Shown here piece by piece: positions 12,051 to 22,405 of a DNA stretch of 64,000 bases. The notes below the pieces were generated by a model. It was given only the letters and a program-made list of their open reading frames with translations, searched no databases and was not told the DNA's origin. Origin of the DNA: Viridothelium virens (Eukaryota; Ascomycota; Dothideomycetes; Trypetheliales; Trypetheliaceae); NCBI GenBank assembly GCA_010094025.1, contig ML991821.1, forward strand, positions 1-64,000, written 5' to 3'. Within the stretch, counting starts at the first letter, position 1. Every line of letters starts with the position of its first letter. The position numbers and the translations under genes are program-made.

Positions 12051-13641
12051 CTAAGTCGTCTTCAGCCTTGCCGGACCGAGTCCATTCCTTATCTCATCGA
12101 GTTGCTGCATGCCAGTCTGACAGGCACCTTTCTTCATCCTCCTGCTGTTTCCGGTTTTCGAATATTGGTTTGAGAAGTCGTCAATGATAGATCCAAAATC
12201 TGAACGCATGGATTTTGGCTCATCGAGTCTACCAGACACGCAGCTGACTCCAGACGTGGTCGAAGTCGCAGACATTTTCGAGAGTCCTGACATTTTTGAT
12301 ATGCCTGTTATGCCAGTGGCACCACTTGCCAAAGATACAGTATCATCGGCATCGTACCCGTCATCGGCATATTCCTCTTCAATCTTATCGAAACGCTCGT
12401 CAAGGAGCGTCTGCCCTTCTGTACGATGCAATGCGGAAGACGTCATACTATACGTATCACTCGATGTCTTGGCACCTTTCCGCTTCTTGCGTTTATACCC
12501 TGGAAGGCCGGAAGTACCAGTGAGTATAGATTGGATGTCAGATGGAGGTAGTGAAGGAGAGGCTTGATGCGCCTTGCTTGGCTTGGTGCCTCCCTTGAAC
12601 TTGCTAAACTCGGCCATCCAGTCGCCGTCTTCGTTCATTGGAGCATCTGGTGGGGCTGTGGAGACAGGATCTGCAGGTGGCTCCACCTCAAGTGCTTGGA
12701 TATCTGCCAAGGAGATGGTTGTTTTGTTGGAACCTTCATCAGCTTTGATAGTGTCATCACTCTCCCACCCATCATCTTCCTCAACTCCCCGCGACGGGAC
12801 GAGTTCTGGCACCTTTTCATCCTCCCATGGCGTTGTCTCCCACTCAAGTTGGTCCATCTCTTCTCCATCTGCGGCCAAGTCTTCAAAGAAGCCTTCCTCG
12901 TCCTCGACATATGCCTCATCTTCTAAGGCTTCCAGCACCTCCCGTAGCCTTTGATCCATATCAGGCTGAAAGCCAGCCAACACATCTGGCACATCTTGCT
13001 GATCTTGATATGTCGTCTTCCTAACGAACTCACTGGGCAGCATCTCCTCAGGTAGCAGTGATGAGGCTTTGCTCGCCGTGCTCATGGCACTGGCCGCAGT
13101 CGACTTTGTTTCCGAGCCCAGGTCCATGTCCTTTAGGGCATCTTCTAGCTTCTGCTTTCCCTTTCCTCTTCCTTTCTGTACTACATATTCTCCAGCTTCA
13201 ACAAACATGCCACCTCCCTCGCCCAGATCCCGCATGTGTTGCATATAATCGTATTCGGTATCATCGTAGAAGACTCCATGTTGCGCAGCTTCGCCTTCAT
13301 TGGACCGTATGCTTAGGCCAAATTCCTCTTCTAGGTCTCCACGTTGTTTTACCTTTCTGGAAGATTTAGAGGCTTGTGGTGCATCCTTTTCAGCGAAGAC
13401 CATAGACGAGGCGGTAGCATCGTGGATAAGTGGATCATTTTGTGCGCGATGGACGAGTTTAAAGGTTGTAGAAGCCTTTGGATCACTGGTAAGATCTTAT
13501 TAGCAAGACTCAGGTTTTGAAGCTTTATAGATCTAGTATCTAAAGGCGGGGCGAAAGCAGTAATCGGCAAAAAGGACCAGCAAAGCACGGGCGAGCATTA
13601 ATTCATGGAGATGGGACTCACATATATCTTCTTCGAGGCAT
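12051..13641 (-). CDS. LTV1: Ltv1, 40S ribosome assembly and export factor
   Basis: Two exons, 13622-13641 and 12051-13485, with a 136-base intron; 484 aa. Ltv1 binds pre-40S particles and helps the late cytoplasmic steps of small-subunit maturation and export. The spliced N-terminus MPRRRYIDPKASTTFKLVHR followed by AQNDPLIHD is the family signature, which fixes the short first exon (20 bases). The middle is acidic and of low complexity, as is usual; the C-terminus GMQQLDEIRNGLGPARL matches the family end. It lies head-to-head with LSG1, the 60S counterpart, across 272 bases. Confidence 0.93.
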
Positions 13642-13913
13642 CTCTGGAGCACGTAGGCTCAAGCCCTCACAAGCGCTGGCGTCAAGGGAAGCAAGGCAAA
13701 GCCAGTGCAGCTTACAAATTGGAAGCTGGATTGCCTCCAAAATTCTAGAAGTTGTGCGGCGAACTTTCGCGGGCTCCGCGATGACGTACCCATGCCTTTT
13801 TCCTCTCTCCCTTAAGGAACTCCGCTGAATTTTGCCCTACTTTAATCTTCAAACGCTCACGAACTTCTCATTATTTTCACTTCACTTACTCTTCAGGATT
13901 CATATTGCCCAAG
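13642..13913. promoter_or_regulatory. shared promoter region of LTV1 and LSG1
   Basis: These 272 bases lie between the two start codons of divergent ribosome-assembly genes. GCGATGA at 13778-13784 resembles the start of the PAC element (GCGATGAG) found in front of fungal ribosome-biogenesis genes, and overlaps ATGACGTA, a CRE-like core. The stretch next to LSG1 is rich in C and T, as in many fungal 5' leaders. The binding sites are inference. Confidence 0.5.
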
Positions 13914-15970
13914 ATGGTCTTAGCAAAATCCAAGAATGCCGTGGGGCTTGGTAACAGCCTCATGAATGATCGCTTTGGTAAGGGACGTCGAAGTGAGATG
14001 CATAGAGGAAATCAGTCCGGCATACAAAGGCAAGGCGCAGATGGCTCTACAGTAATTCCTCATCTCCGTGGGCTACGAAAGAGGGCTAATCGAGTCGTTA
14101 GTATGTCACGAACAATAAAAAAGACGCCGCCTGGGTGAAGATGCAGTCCCGGACCGAACAATCCGACCTTGACGAATTCCTCTCCACTGCAGAACTTGCC
14201 GGGACCGATTTCACAGCTGAGAAAGTGAACAACGTCAAGATAATACATACAGATCAAAGGAATCCATATTTGCTCTCCGCGACCGAGGAGAGGGCTACCG
14301 TCAAAAAGCACCAAGAAAATAAGAAGAGGCTGACAGTGCCCAGAAGGCCGCCCTGGGACGAAACTACGACGGCGCAGGAACTTGACGAACGAGAGAGACA
14401 GTCGTTACTTGAGTGGAGGCGAGGACTCGCGGACTTGCAGGAGAACCATGACTTACTAATGACACCGTTTGAACGGAACCTAGAAGTATGGAGACAATTA
14501 TGGCGGGTCATAGAGCGGTCAGATCTGGTGGTCCAAATCGTGGATGCGAGAAATCCACTGTTGTTCCGATGCGAAGACCTGGAGAAATACGTGAAGGAGG
14601 TTGACCCAAGGAAACGAAATCTACTACTCGTCAATAAAGCGGACATGATGACGGAGGGGCAGCGGAGTGCATGGGCAGATTATTTCAAGAAGAAGGGTAT
14701 TCGATACAAGTTCTTCTCTGCTTCACTGGCCAAGGAATTGAACGAAGCAAGGGTTCTCGAGGATGATGAAGACACTGGAGACGAGGACGACACTCTCCCC
14801 GAAGATGAGATTGGTCAAGCCATTGAAATTGAGAGAAAGGACGATCCAATAGTCCAAGGAACATTGAAAATCGAGCGGCAGGAATCTGAAGAAGACGATG
14901 AACAGTGGGTCAGCGAAGAGGAAATAAATACCAAATCGATTGAGCCCGGACTATCCCTACCTGACGACGATTTCACCAGCATTCTCACTACGGATGAGCT
15001 TGAAGAGCTTTTCCTTCAGCATGCACCAGCCATCGAGACGGACACAGATACACCATCGCGGAAAACGCAAATCGGTCTTGTCGGCTATCCTAATGTCGGC
15101 AAATCATCCACGATTAACGCTCTCATCGGTTCCAAGAAAGTTTCAGTCTCCGCCACACCAGGGAAGACTAAACACTTCCAGACTATCCATCTGAGCCCGC
15201 GAGTGGTCCTATGTGACTGCCCCGGTCTTGTCTTTCCGAATTTTGCAACGACAAGAGCCGATTTAGTCGTTAACGGTATCTTACCGATTGATCAGCTTCG
15301 TGAATACACTGGTCCATCCGCCCTCGTCGCACAACGCATACCAAAGTCATTCTTGGAAGCTGTTTATGGTATGATGATTGAGACGCGACCCATTGAAGAG
15401 GGCGGTACAGGTACGCCTACGGCAGAGGAGGTGCTCAGAGCGTATGCAAGAGCAAGAGGTTTCGCAACAACAGGACAGGGCCAACCAGATGAGTCAAGAG
15501 CGGCGAGATATGTGCTAAAGGACTATGTGAAAGGGAAGCTGCTATTTTGCCATCCTCCCCCCTCAGACCCGCAAGTTGATGAGAAACAATTCAATCGCGA
15601 GCTTTATGACGAAAGGCATCTTCCGCAGAAGAGGCGCGCGGCGCTTGCCATTCGCGAGGAAGCCGAAGCATTTGGTGAAGAAGATCCGAGCTTGATGGAC
15701 GATGAAGGTGTTGTGCCCTTACCGCCCACTCAGGGAGCAAAAAGCCAAAACCTGGATAAAAGGTTCTTCGGGCCGGGCCAAAGTAGTGCAGGACATATGA
15801 GCGTACCGGCTTCTTTTGGCTTCAAAGGGAGTGAACAATTGAGTGGAAGGAAGCAGAGAGCGATGGTTGCACTGGAGAAAGACATCGATCGCGGTGAGGT
15901 GCGCCTGGGCAATAGCAAGAAACACTACAAGGGAAACAAGCGGAAAGGCAAGAAGGAGGAATATGAATAA
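13914..15970 (+). CDS. LSG1: Lsg1, cytoplasmic 60S-maturation GTPase
   Basis: Two exons, 13914-14051 and 14102-15970, with a 50-base intron that has a GCTAATC branch-like site; 668 aa. Lsg1 is a circularly permuted GTPase that releases the export adaptor Nmd3 from pre-60S subunits in the cytoplasm. The permuted motif order is visible: NKAD (about 224) comes before the P-loop GYPNVGKSS (about 374) and DCPG (about 418). The N-terminal MVLAKSKNAVGLGNSLMNDR and the AAWVKM...LDEFLSTAELAG block match the family. The splice choice is fixed by YVTNNKKDAAWVKM, which must be coding. The lysine-rich C-terminus is usual. Confidence 0.95.
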
Positions 15971-16923
15971 TGTGATGTACCTTGTTTTGGAATGCTCTGG
16001 ATGTTACGGTACATGAACGGCGTTCTACGCGAGCTCCGACTAGGTCCTTCATCATTCGATCACCGCGGTCTTGCTTTCAGACCGTCGTCTTCGCGAGAAG
16101 ACACAATTTTGGGTCTGCGATAGGAGAAAATCCTTCTGAACTCACCGTTCAATAGAACGCGCCCTCATGCGCAATTGACCTCCATCTCCCAGCTCCTTAT
16201 CCGCCATCCACCTCAAACGTGTGTCTAGCATGCTCAGGAGGGCCTCTGCTGAAGTTCGGCACAATGTTGAAAGAAGATCCCGGCGGAAGTAGTGTAGAAG
16301 TGGCCTTAGTCATGATGACCAATATCCTGAACCTCAAAATACGTTGACGATTCAAGTGCTCTCGGCCCTAGACGAAAGGATCAAAGTGAGAGGCTTTACA
16401 CATGCAGATTTGTGCGACCATTTTCGACTGGCCGGAAGTCATTTGGCCCTCTTTCGCATTTGGGATCTGATGATCCCACTGAGTCTAGCAAAACCACTAG
16501 ATTCTATGTATCTTGGTGCCAAACCCAAGTGATGAAAAGTAGTAGAGCAAGCTCATGTCCGAATGAGTGCCCTGGAGGCTTGTTCTAAAAGCTTCGAGGC
16601 GGTTACGCAACGCTATGAGGACAATACGTGAATTTAGAATGACTATGCGATCTTTCGGATCACCAGGAGCGAGATGCTAAGCGAGAACTTGTGTTCTCGA
16701 TCTCTGTCCAGCGATCAAAGCATGCACCCAGGCTCAATGTAAATCAGGGGATCGATAAGTGTTGATTCCGGACATAGCATTCACTCTCTGCCTTGGCTCA
16801 CTCGCAAGTTACGTAAGTCCCGGCGTTTAAGTACCTAACCTTTTCCAATTCAATGTCCCATTTCACTTCTTCTGTCCCCAAAGAAACTGTTCTGAGCATT
16901 GGGCTCACCAAAACCTTCTCGCC
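15971..16923. other. intergenic, no gene seen
   Basis: About 950 bases follow LSG1. One 62-codon open frame (16344-16532) has no recognisable features. The last 120 bases are CT-rich and probably form the leader of the next gene. Confidence 0.4.
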
Positions 16924-17751
16924 ATGTTCGAAGAGACCACATTAGACAAGCATAGCTTGAACACTCCCTCCAATGCCAGCATTCCTCATCTTCTTCGGCT
17001 CCCTCTCGAGCTTCAGCAGGAAATATTCTCTAATGTTGTTCCACATGTGACGAGTCCGACACCACCAAACTTCAGGGAAATTGATGATTGTCCCGACCAA
17101 GCCCTTGGTGCCATGGAGTGGTTCACGGGGCCTGCAGCCACGTCTATTTTGCGAGTTTCTCATGCACTCTCATCGGCAGCGCTTGACTACATGTACTCAA
17201 GGAGCCTTTTCACTATTGGCATACACTTGAATCCAGATACGGGCTTTGCAGCGCGCTTTCAGAAGAGAATCCAGAACAAAGAATACGAATGGACTGAGGT
17301 CCCATTCGTGAGGATGGGAGGAGGCGATTGGAAAGAATACGGACTTGATTCGGAGGTACTCGCGGAGAAAGTCAGCCTCGAGAACTTCAAGCGCATCCGC
17401 TGGTTCGTTGTTACGATTCACATGCTGCCGACGGACCTGCTGGTACTCGACTTGATGCTACAAAAATTCTGGGGTACGGCCATCACTGATCGCGATGAGC
17501 TCTTCCAAAGATTGTGTGCGGAGGTAGACAGCCTGGTGAACTTGCTACAGAAGGTCCACAGTCTGGAATTTCTCAGGATCGATTGCTTCTTCAATGAAGG
17601 GTCGGATGAAGATACCGAAGATGAGACCAAAAAGATATTGGGGCTCTTTCGACGCTTGAATGGGATTAGGCAGGTAGTAGTGGCGGGGTTTACAGATGAC
17701 GAGGAATTCGAGATAGAATTTGAAAATCATTTGATGAACTGTGATGGATGA
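16924..17751 (+). CDS. F-box-like fungal protein of unknown role
   Basis: A single-exon gene of 275 aa. Residues about 20-35 (IPHLLRLPLELQQEIFSNVV) look like the start of an F-box or F-box-like helix pair. The remainder holds WXX-containing amphipathic segments and an acidic loop (GSDEDTED) and belongs to a type abundant in filamentous fungi, whose function is generally unknown. It is intact here, while two related sequences 3-5 kb downstream (20252 and 21219) are broken; they share the LP(L/I)ELQQ(E/D)I and LFRV(S/C)RTVS-like blocks, partly weakened in this copy. A role in ubiquitin ligase targeting would be a guess. Confidence 0.7.
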   Translation: MFEETTLDKHSLNTPSNASIPHLLRLPLELQQEIFSNVVPHVTSPTPPNFREIDDCPDQALGAMEWFTGPAATSILRVSHALSSAALDYMYSRSLFTIGIHLNPDTGFAARFQKRIQNKEYEWTEVPFVRMGGGDWKEYGLDSEVLAEKVSLENFKRIRWFVVTIHMLPTDLLVLDLMLQKFWGTAITDRDELFQRLCAEVDSLVNLLQKVHSLEFLRIDCFFNEGSDEDTEDETKKILGLFRRLNGIRQVVVAGFTDDEEFEIEFENHLMNCDG

Positions 17752-18057
17752 AGAAGACGAAGAGTTTCTGTGTCGAGCTGTTATGACAGACTGTGGTGTT
17801 TGTTCTTGGGCTGATGCTTCGCGGCTGCTTGGCTTGAAACTCACTTTGCGGACGGATGTCAAGTCTAGTTCTGCCCATACAAACGGGTTTCCCAGCAACG
17901 ACGCTCATGCGTTCATGTCTTCACATCCAGTGCATCATGTAGACTCTCTAATTTCATTTGCGCAGTCTCAAATCGGGTCTGAGGGTTGAGCCTGAACAAA
18001 CCACGGGAGAGCTATCGTTCTGAAGAACACCTTGGTGTCGTTTCGAACAGCCAAATT
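17752..18057. other. convergent 3' space
   Basis: About 300 bases lie between the ends of the F-box-like gene and the membrane-protein gene. An open frame continues in another phase after the stop at 17751, but I see no feature in it. Confidence 0.35.
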
Positions 18058-19465
18058 TTACCCAAAATGAGGAATAAATGCTGACCAATTGACGGTTTTG
18101 TATGCATCAGCTGGCAAAGCCCGACAGGCGATCAAATCCTCCACCCAAACGTAAGCCCGGAGGAGGGCATAAGTCGCAAGGGACGGTACCGCGACGAATA
18201 CAAAAAACAAGGACACATCTAGACTCGGATCATTGCCAGGGCTGTTGTTCATGATCTTCATTGCAAAGCTTCGAAGTTTGTATACGAGGCGATCCTTCCA
18301 CTTAGATTTCTCACCTGGAGGACCAGCGTCTTCGAGCGCTTTTCGATACTTCCGAACCTTCTCTTGCATCCTCTTGATGCCGCGTTCACCGTACAACATA
18401 TTGAAGTAGAACGGGCCAACGAGCAGCATCGCAACCAACATCCCGCTCGTGAGTCGCCACAGCAATCTTTCAATCGGAGTGGGGAAGTGAAAGTTCCATG
18501 CAATAAAATAGGTGCTAATGAATGCGGCAGTCGAAAGCCAGCCAGTGACGAAGGCAGCTCCTGTCACAGGAAGCACGTCAGTATCCGAACGTCTTCCGAA
18601 AGATTTTTCCATCTTTCTCTGCCACAGTTGCGGGCGTATAGCCTTCAGTATGTTCATCAGGTAATGGTAACTGAGGCTGAATGACCAGACCTCGCGGCTA
18701 GCAAACTCGAGTGGCGTTCTAGAATGAGGTCTAGTTCGGGCATGCGCATCCTCCTCTAGGGCAATTAACTCACTAAGAGTCATATTGATGGTAACTGTTT
18801 GCACCGACTCTACGTCTGCCGGCTTATCTTTCCAAAAGTTATAAGACAACCATACTATCAACAATGATGCCTACGGTAGTGACTTCCAGCGTTGTGACCG
18901 CAAGACCCTGCGCGCCACGAGCTATGATGTTAACGCAGAACCATAACGCTTGACTAACAGCGAAGACGCGAGTGAAGATGTCGGACTTGTTTCGATCGTC
19001 AATTGTTTTGGAATCCAACAGAATTCTCTCCTCAAACTGGGCGGTCGAAATGGCGCCGTGCTCCAGCAACCAAATGATATGCTTCGCGTTGAGGAAAAAC
19101 TTGACATCGTCACTCGTTTGGAGCATGTAGCCGCCCATGTCAGCGAAAAAGGCATGCTTCAACGTCCACTTATTGTCTTGTCGAAGCTCCTTGAAACGGG
19201 CGACAGAGAAGTGCGCAGATTCCCATTCGCCGAGCGCAGTGCCGACCAAGAATTCCGGACCCATCGCCGAGATGAAGGTTGTCCATATCTTGCGCTTGAA
19301 ATGGGTCCATTTTGTGTCAAATGGTTCGGGTACGTTGAGGCAAAGCGCCGACCATGTCGACAGGAAGATAGTTGCGAGGCAGGGCCAGAGGATATCAAAA
19401 GTTCCCCGACTATTGGGTGAAGACGTCCATCCTTGTAGTGACTTTCTTGTGCTGTTCAAGGCCAT
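18058..19465 (-). pseudogene. fungal multi-pass membrane protein gene with apparent frameshift
   Basis: Two overlapping minus-strand frames (19465-18839 and about 18864-18058) together match one fungal family of membrane proteins: an N-terminal GWTSSPNSRGTFDILWPCL with a membrane segment, a cytoplasmic-like block with WKWTLKHAFFADMGGY-type sequence, and then several hydrophobic spans in the second half, ending LRAYVWVEDLIACRALP. The frames meet near 18855-18864 (IIVDS, then WLSYNFWKDKP) and are related by one extra base; the spacing matches family members if that base is ignored. No intron of credible length can join them. Either the gene is freshly broken or the assembly has a one-base error. 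The start at 19465 is the first in-frame ATG. Function is unknown. Confidence 0.7.
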
Positions 19466-20251
19466 TGGAGTAGCGACGAGCCATGGTGAATACGAGAATG
19501 TCAAAGGAAAGGTTCCTCAGCCTTGTACGGAGTTCTTGCAGCAGGCACGGTACCTGGATCGCTGCCTAACCTGAGTGAAACTGACTACCTCTGAACGGGT
19601 TTAGAGAGATAGGATAGCTAGGCTAGCTAGGTAGACAGGGTCCCAGCGCACGGGCTAATCTGTTTCGAGAATCTTGCGCCTGGATCGGGTTAGTACACCA
19701 GACCGCCTGTGGAGTTGATTCTTGACGTACGGAGCGTGGGAGCACAGCACCATAGCACATTACGAAAAGGTCAATCGGAACTGAGGTATCTTCTTCTATT
19801 CTGGCGCCACGATACCGAACTTCTTAGTAGGAAGAGAGCGCCGGTCTCTCTTTCCATAAACGTTCGAGCGGACGCCACTCCCTCCTGTTGTAAAAGCTGA
19901 GCTCAGCCCATGCATTGGCTTGAATGCTTGCCAATGTGCTTCTAGGCCTGCGAAAAGGTCTTATTCGTGAAGCTTAATTCACGTCGCGTCCCAACTCTGC
20001 AGTATAACAGAGTATGGATGATGCGATTCTGTGCTACTACGTAGCGTCACCCATTTACATGTTTGCTTACAGGCTCCCTCACTCCCATATACTTTACTGT
20101 GAGAGCCCATTCTTTACTCATCTACCGAGAGCTTATATATTTATTGTCTATATTGACATTCATCTTCAGACTAGACCAACTCGCCCGTGGTTGTAGCAAG
20201 CATAAGCTCGTCGCTTCATCTGCATCTGCAAAATCCGAATAAGGAACAGGA
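19466..20251. other. intergenic, no gene seen
   Basis: About 790 bases contain a short tandem of TAGC-type steps at about 19615-19633 (gatagctaggctagctaggt) and no credible gene. The interval probably holds the promoter of the membrane-protein gene. Confidence 0.35.
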
Positions 20252-20530
20252 ATGGCATCGGAGGACACTGAACCTGCCCTGATTGGACCTCCAGTTGAGT
20301 TAAAATTTGAGTTATATTCTTATGTTCTCTCATTGGGGGTGACTCCTGTCAGACATGATCAGCTGGGCGCTACAATCACTGGCCAATAGAGCGAAACGGC
20401 ACTTCGCTGTTCCGCGTTTCTCGCACCGTTTCCAGGATCGCGCTGAAATGCATGTGCTCGACAGTCAATGGATTGGTACAAGCCTAGTTTGGCCGTATGA
20501 CAGTGAAGGAGGCGAACTGGTCCACAAGCC
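20252..20530 (+). pseudogene. decayed F-box-like gene copy
   Basis: An ATG at 20252 opens 45 codons with PPVELKFELYSYVLSLGV, resembling the F-box-like starts nearby. A stop ends this at 20387, and a related segment TSLFRVSRTVSRIALKCM follows at about 20398-20455 in another frame, then stops again. The nearby intact gene at 16924 and the copy at 21219 share both blocks. More than one disruption is present, so this is a host-gene remnant, and its 3' half is unrecognisable. Confidence 0.55.
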
Positions 20531-21218
20531 CGATTAGGTCGGGGTCTCAGCGACGAACGCTTCCGCGAATTGAATGCATTCGAAAGCTACACATTCCGCT
20601 CGTCTCCTGGTCAACTATGATGATGCGCGATGATCTGTCCGAAGAGTTACTGGTTTAGAAGCAGCCAATTCGAAACCTGGTCGAGTCAGTAGAACGGCTG
20701 GAGTTGTAGTCATTTAGGCAGAACGACCTTTGAGAGACCATCAGTACAAGATGCTGATAAGTACAATGCTTCAGCGCCTACGCAAGCTGGAGGCGGTAGA
20801 AGCACATATGATCATTGCATAGAAGATGATGACTTTTGTAAACCTTGGAGGGCTACCTGATGAGGAGACAGGAAATATAAGGAGACAACAAGCATATATC
20901 AGAGGGGCCTCAGAATGTATTATCAAGGCAGATTCTGCTGAGAACTGAAAATATCCCACAGTACTCTTACCTACCTTCACTCACTGAACTTATTGTGTCC
21001 AACAGTGACAACAGACATATGACTACACAACTCAACTCAACTGATCAAACATCATTCTCTCCGTGCGTACAAAGATTGAAAAGAACCAGGCTTCCCAGAA
21101 ACTCTCTCCTCACATCTTCCTTTCCAGAAATCACGCGATAGCTCCCTCTACACTCAGTCGCCAGATTATCTTTGGGTTTCCTCTTTATTCATCCATCGAA
21201 TCGAATTACGACACGGAA

Positions 21219-21887
21219 ATGGCGGTCCAAAGCAAAGCCTCCAACCTTGCTCTTCCCAAGGTCATCGACAGGCAGGCGACTCAGATGTCATCCTCATAGG
21301 CAACATCACTTTAGCTCGCACTACCGATCGAGCTACAGCAAGACATCTATTCATACGTCACTCCGCGTACGAGATTTAGGATACACTTCTCGAATGGAAC
21401 AAGCCAGACTTGGTGGGAGGCCGAGCGAAAGTGCACCTCCCTCTTTCGCGTCTGCCGAACAGTTTCACAGATGGCACTTGAATATATGTACTTGCAGAAT
21501 ACCTTTGATATCGTCGCCTGCCACAGAGGACCATTTATTCGATGGGGCGGGAGGCACTGGATAAAGCGTGCATTCGACCTGGAAATGTTTCCAGGTTACA
21601 AAGGCATCCGCAACTATTCCATCACTATCGAAACTTACCCTCGCCGGCATGAATCACTTTGCTTGTGTTTTAAGAAAATCGCGAAGTGTCTGGCCCAAGC
21701 AAAGAAATTAAGTATCGTGACTGTTGGAATGGCACCGCCATGTTCATAAGCCAGAGTCAAGAAGCTCAAGGATGCTCTGGAGCCATTGAGAAAATTGAAG
21801 GGGGTGACCCAGGCACAGATCAATATTCGCTTAGGACATATCAAGCTCTTCCGAGATCTGGAACAAGACATGATGAGGAAGGATTAA
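21219..21887 (+). pseudogene. F-box-like gene copy with internal stops
   Basis: From ATG 21219 the frame carries MAVQSKASNLALPK, two stops, and then from 21315 LALPIELQQDIYSYVTP and TSLFRVCRTVSQMALEYMY, clearly related to the copies at 16924 and 20252. The first two stops could be removed by a 54-base intron (21261-21314, weak GTCATC donor, TTTAG acceptor). The TAA at 21747-21749 cannot be removed by any intron I could find, yet the same frame continues for 45 codons (VKKLKDALEPLRKLKGVTQ) to a stop at 21885. It is either a recent nonsense allele or a truncated protein of about 160 aa. Confidence 0.6.
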
Positions 21888-22405
21888 GACGCGTTGTGCG
21901 ACCGAGATGAACAGATGAAATTGCAGTTCGCCAAGATTCGATGCAAACAAAGACCTGCAGAGAAGGGAATTCGGTGGCTAAAGCGCAGAGCATCAGGGGA
22001 GGGATGAGAAGTAATAGCGAAACCACGAGGACACGGGACAGGGATATCTACTATTGACTTTCACACAGTGCTCTTTGTTGCTAAACTCTTACATGCAATT
22101 CCAAAATCACTACTAAGACGGCGCGCGAAGACATTGAGTCCATAATTCAAGGGTGAAAGAACCACTGTCCGTACAAGAACGACGATTTCACCAGAATTGC
22201 TGCTCAACAGAGTAGACCGAAGATACGAGCAAGAGAATCGGCATGGAATTGGGCATTACCATCGCACCATGCAGAATTGATAGTGCGCGCGTAAAACCAG
22301 TGGACTAAAACCAAGTATAGAGGCCAAGCTTTTTCTCCTCAGATCCAAAAGACTTCGTAATTTCTCAAGATATATACAGACTTTACATCTACCCCCTCCT
22401 TGGTC
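21888..22405. other. intergenic, no gene seen
   Basis: About 520 bases lie between the decayed F-box-like copy and the 3' end of the acyl-CoA dehydrogenase gene. No open frame with coding character was seen. Confidence 0.4.

Noticed and set aside
12184-13369. Plus-strand frames opposite LTV1
   Set aside because: Shadows of the acidic low-complexity LTV1 coding strand; no family resemblance.
14101-14123. 23-base intron in LSG1
   Set aside because: It is too short. The intron 14052-14101 keeps the conserved YVTNNKKDAAWVKM block as coding sequence.
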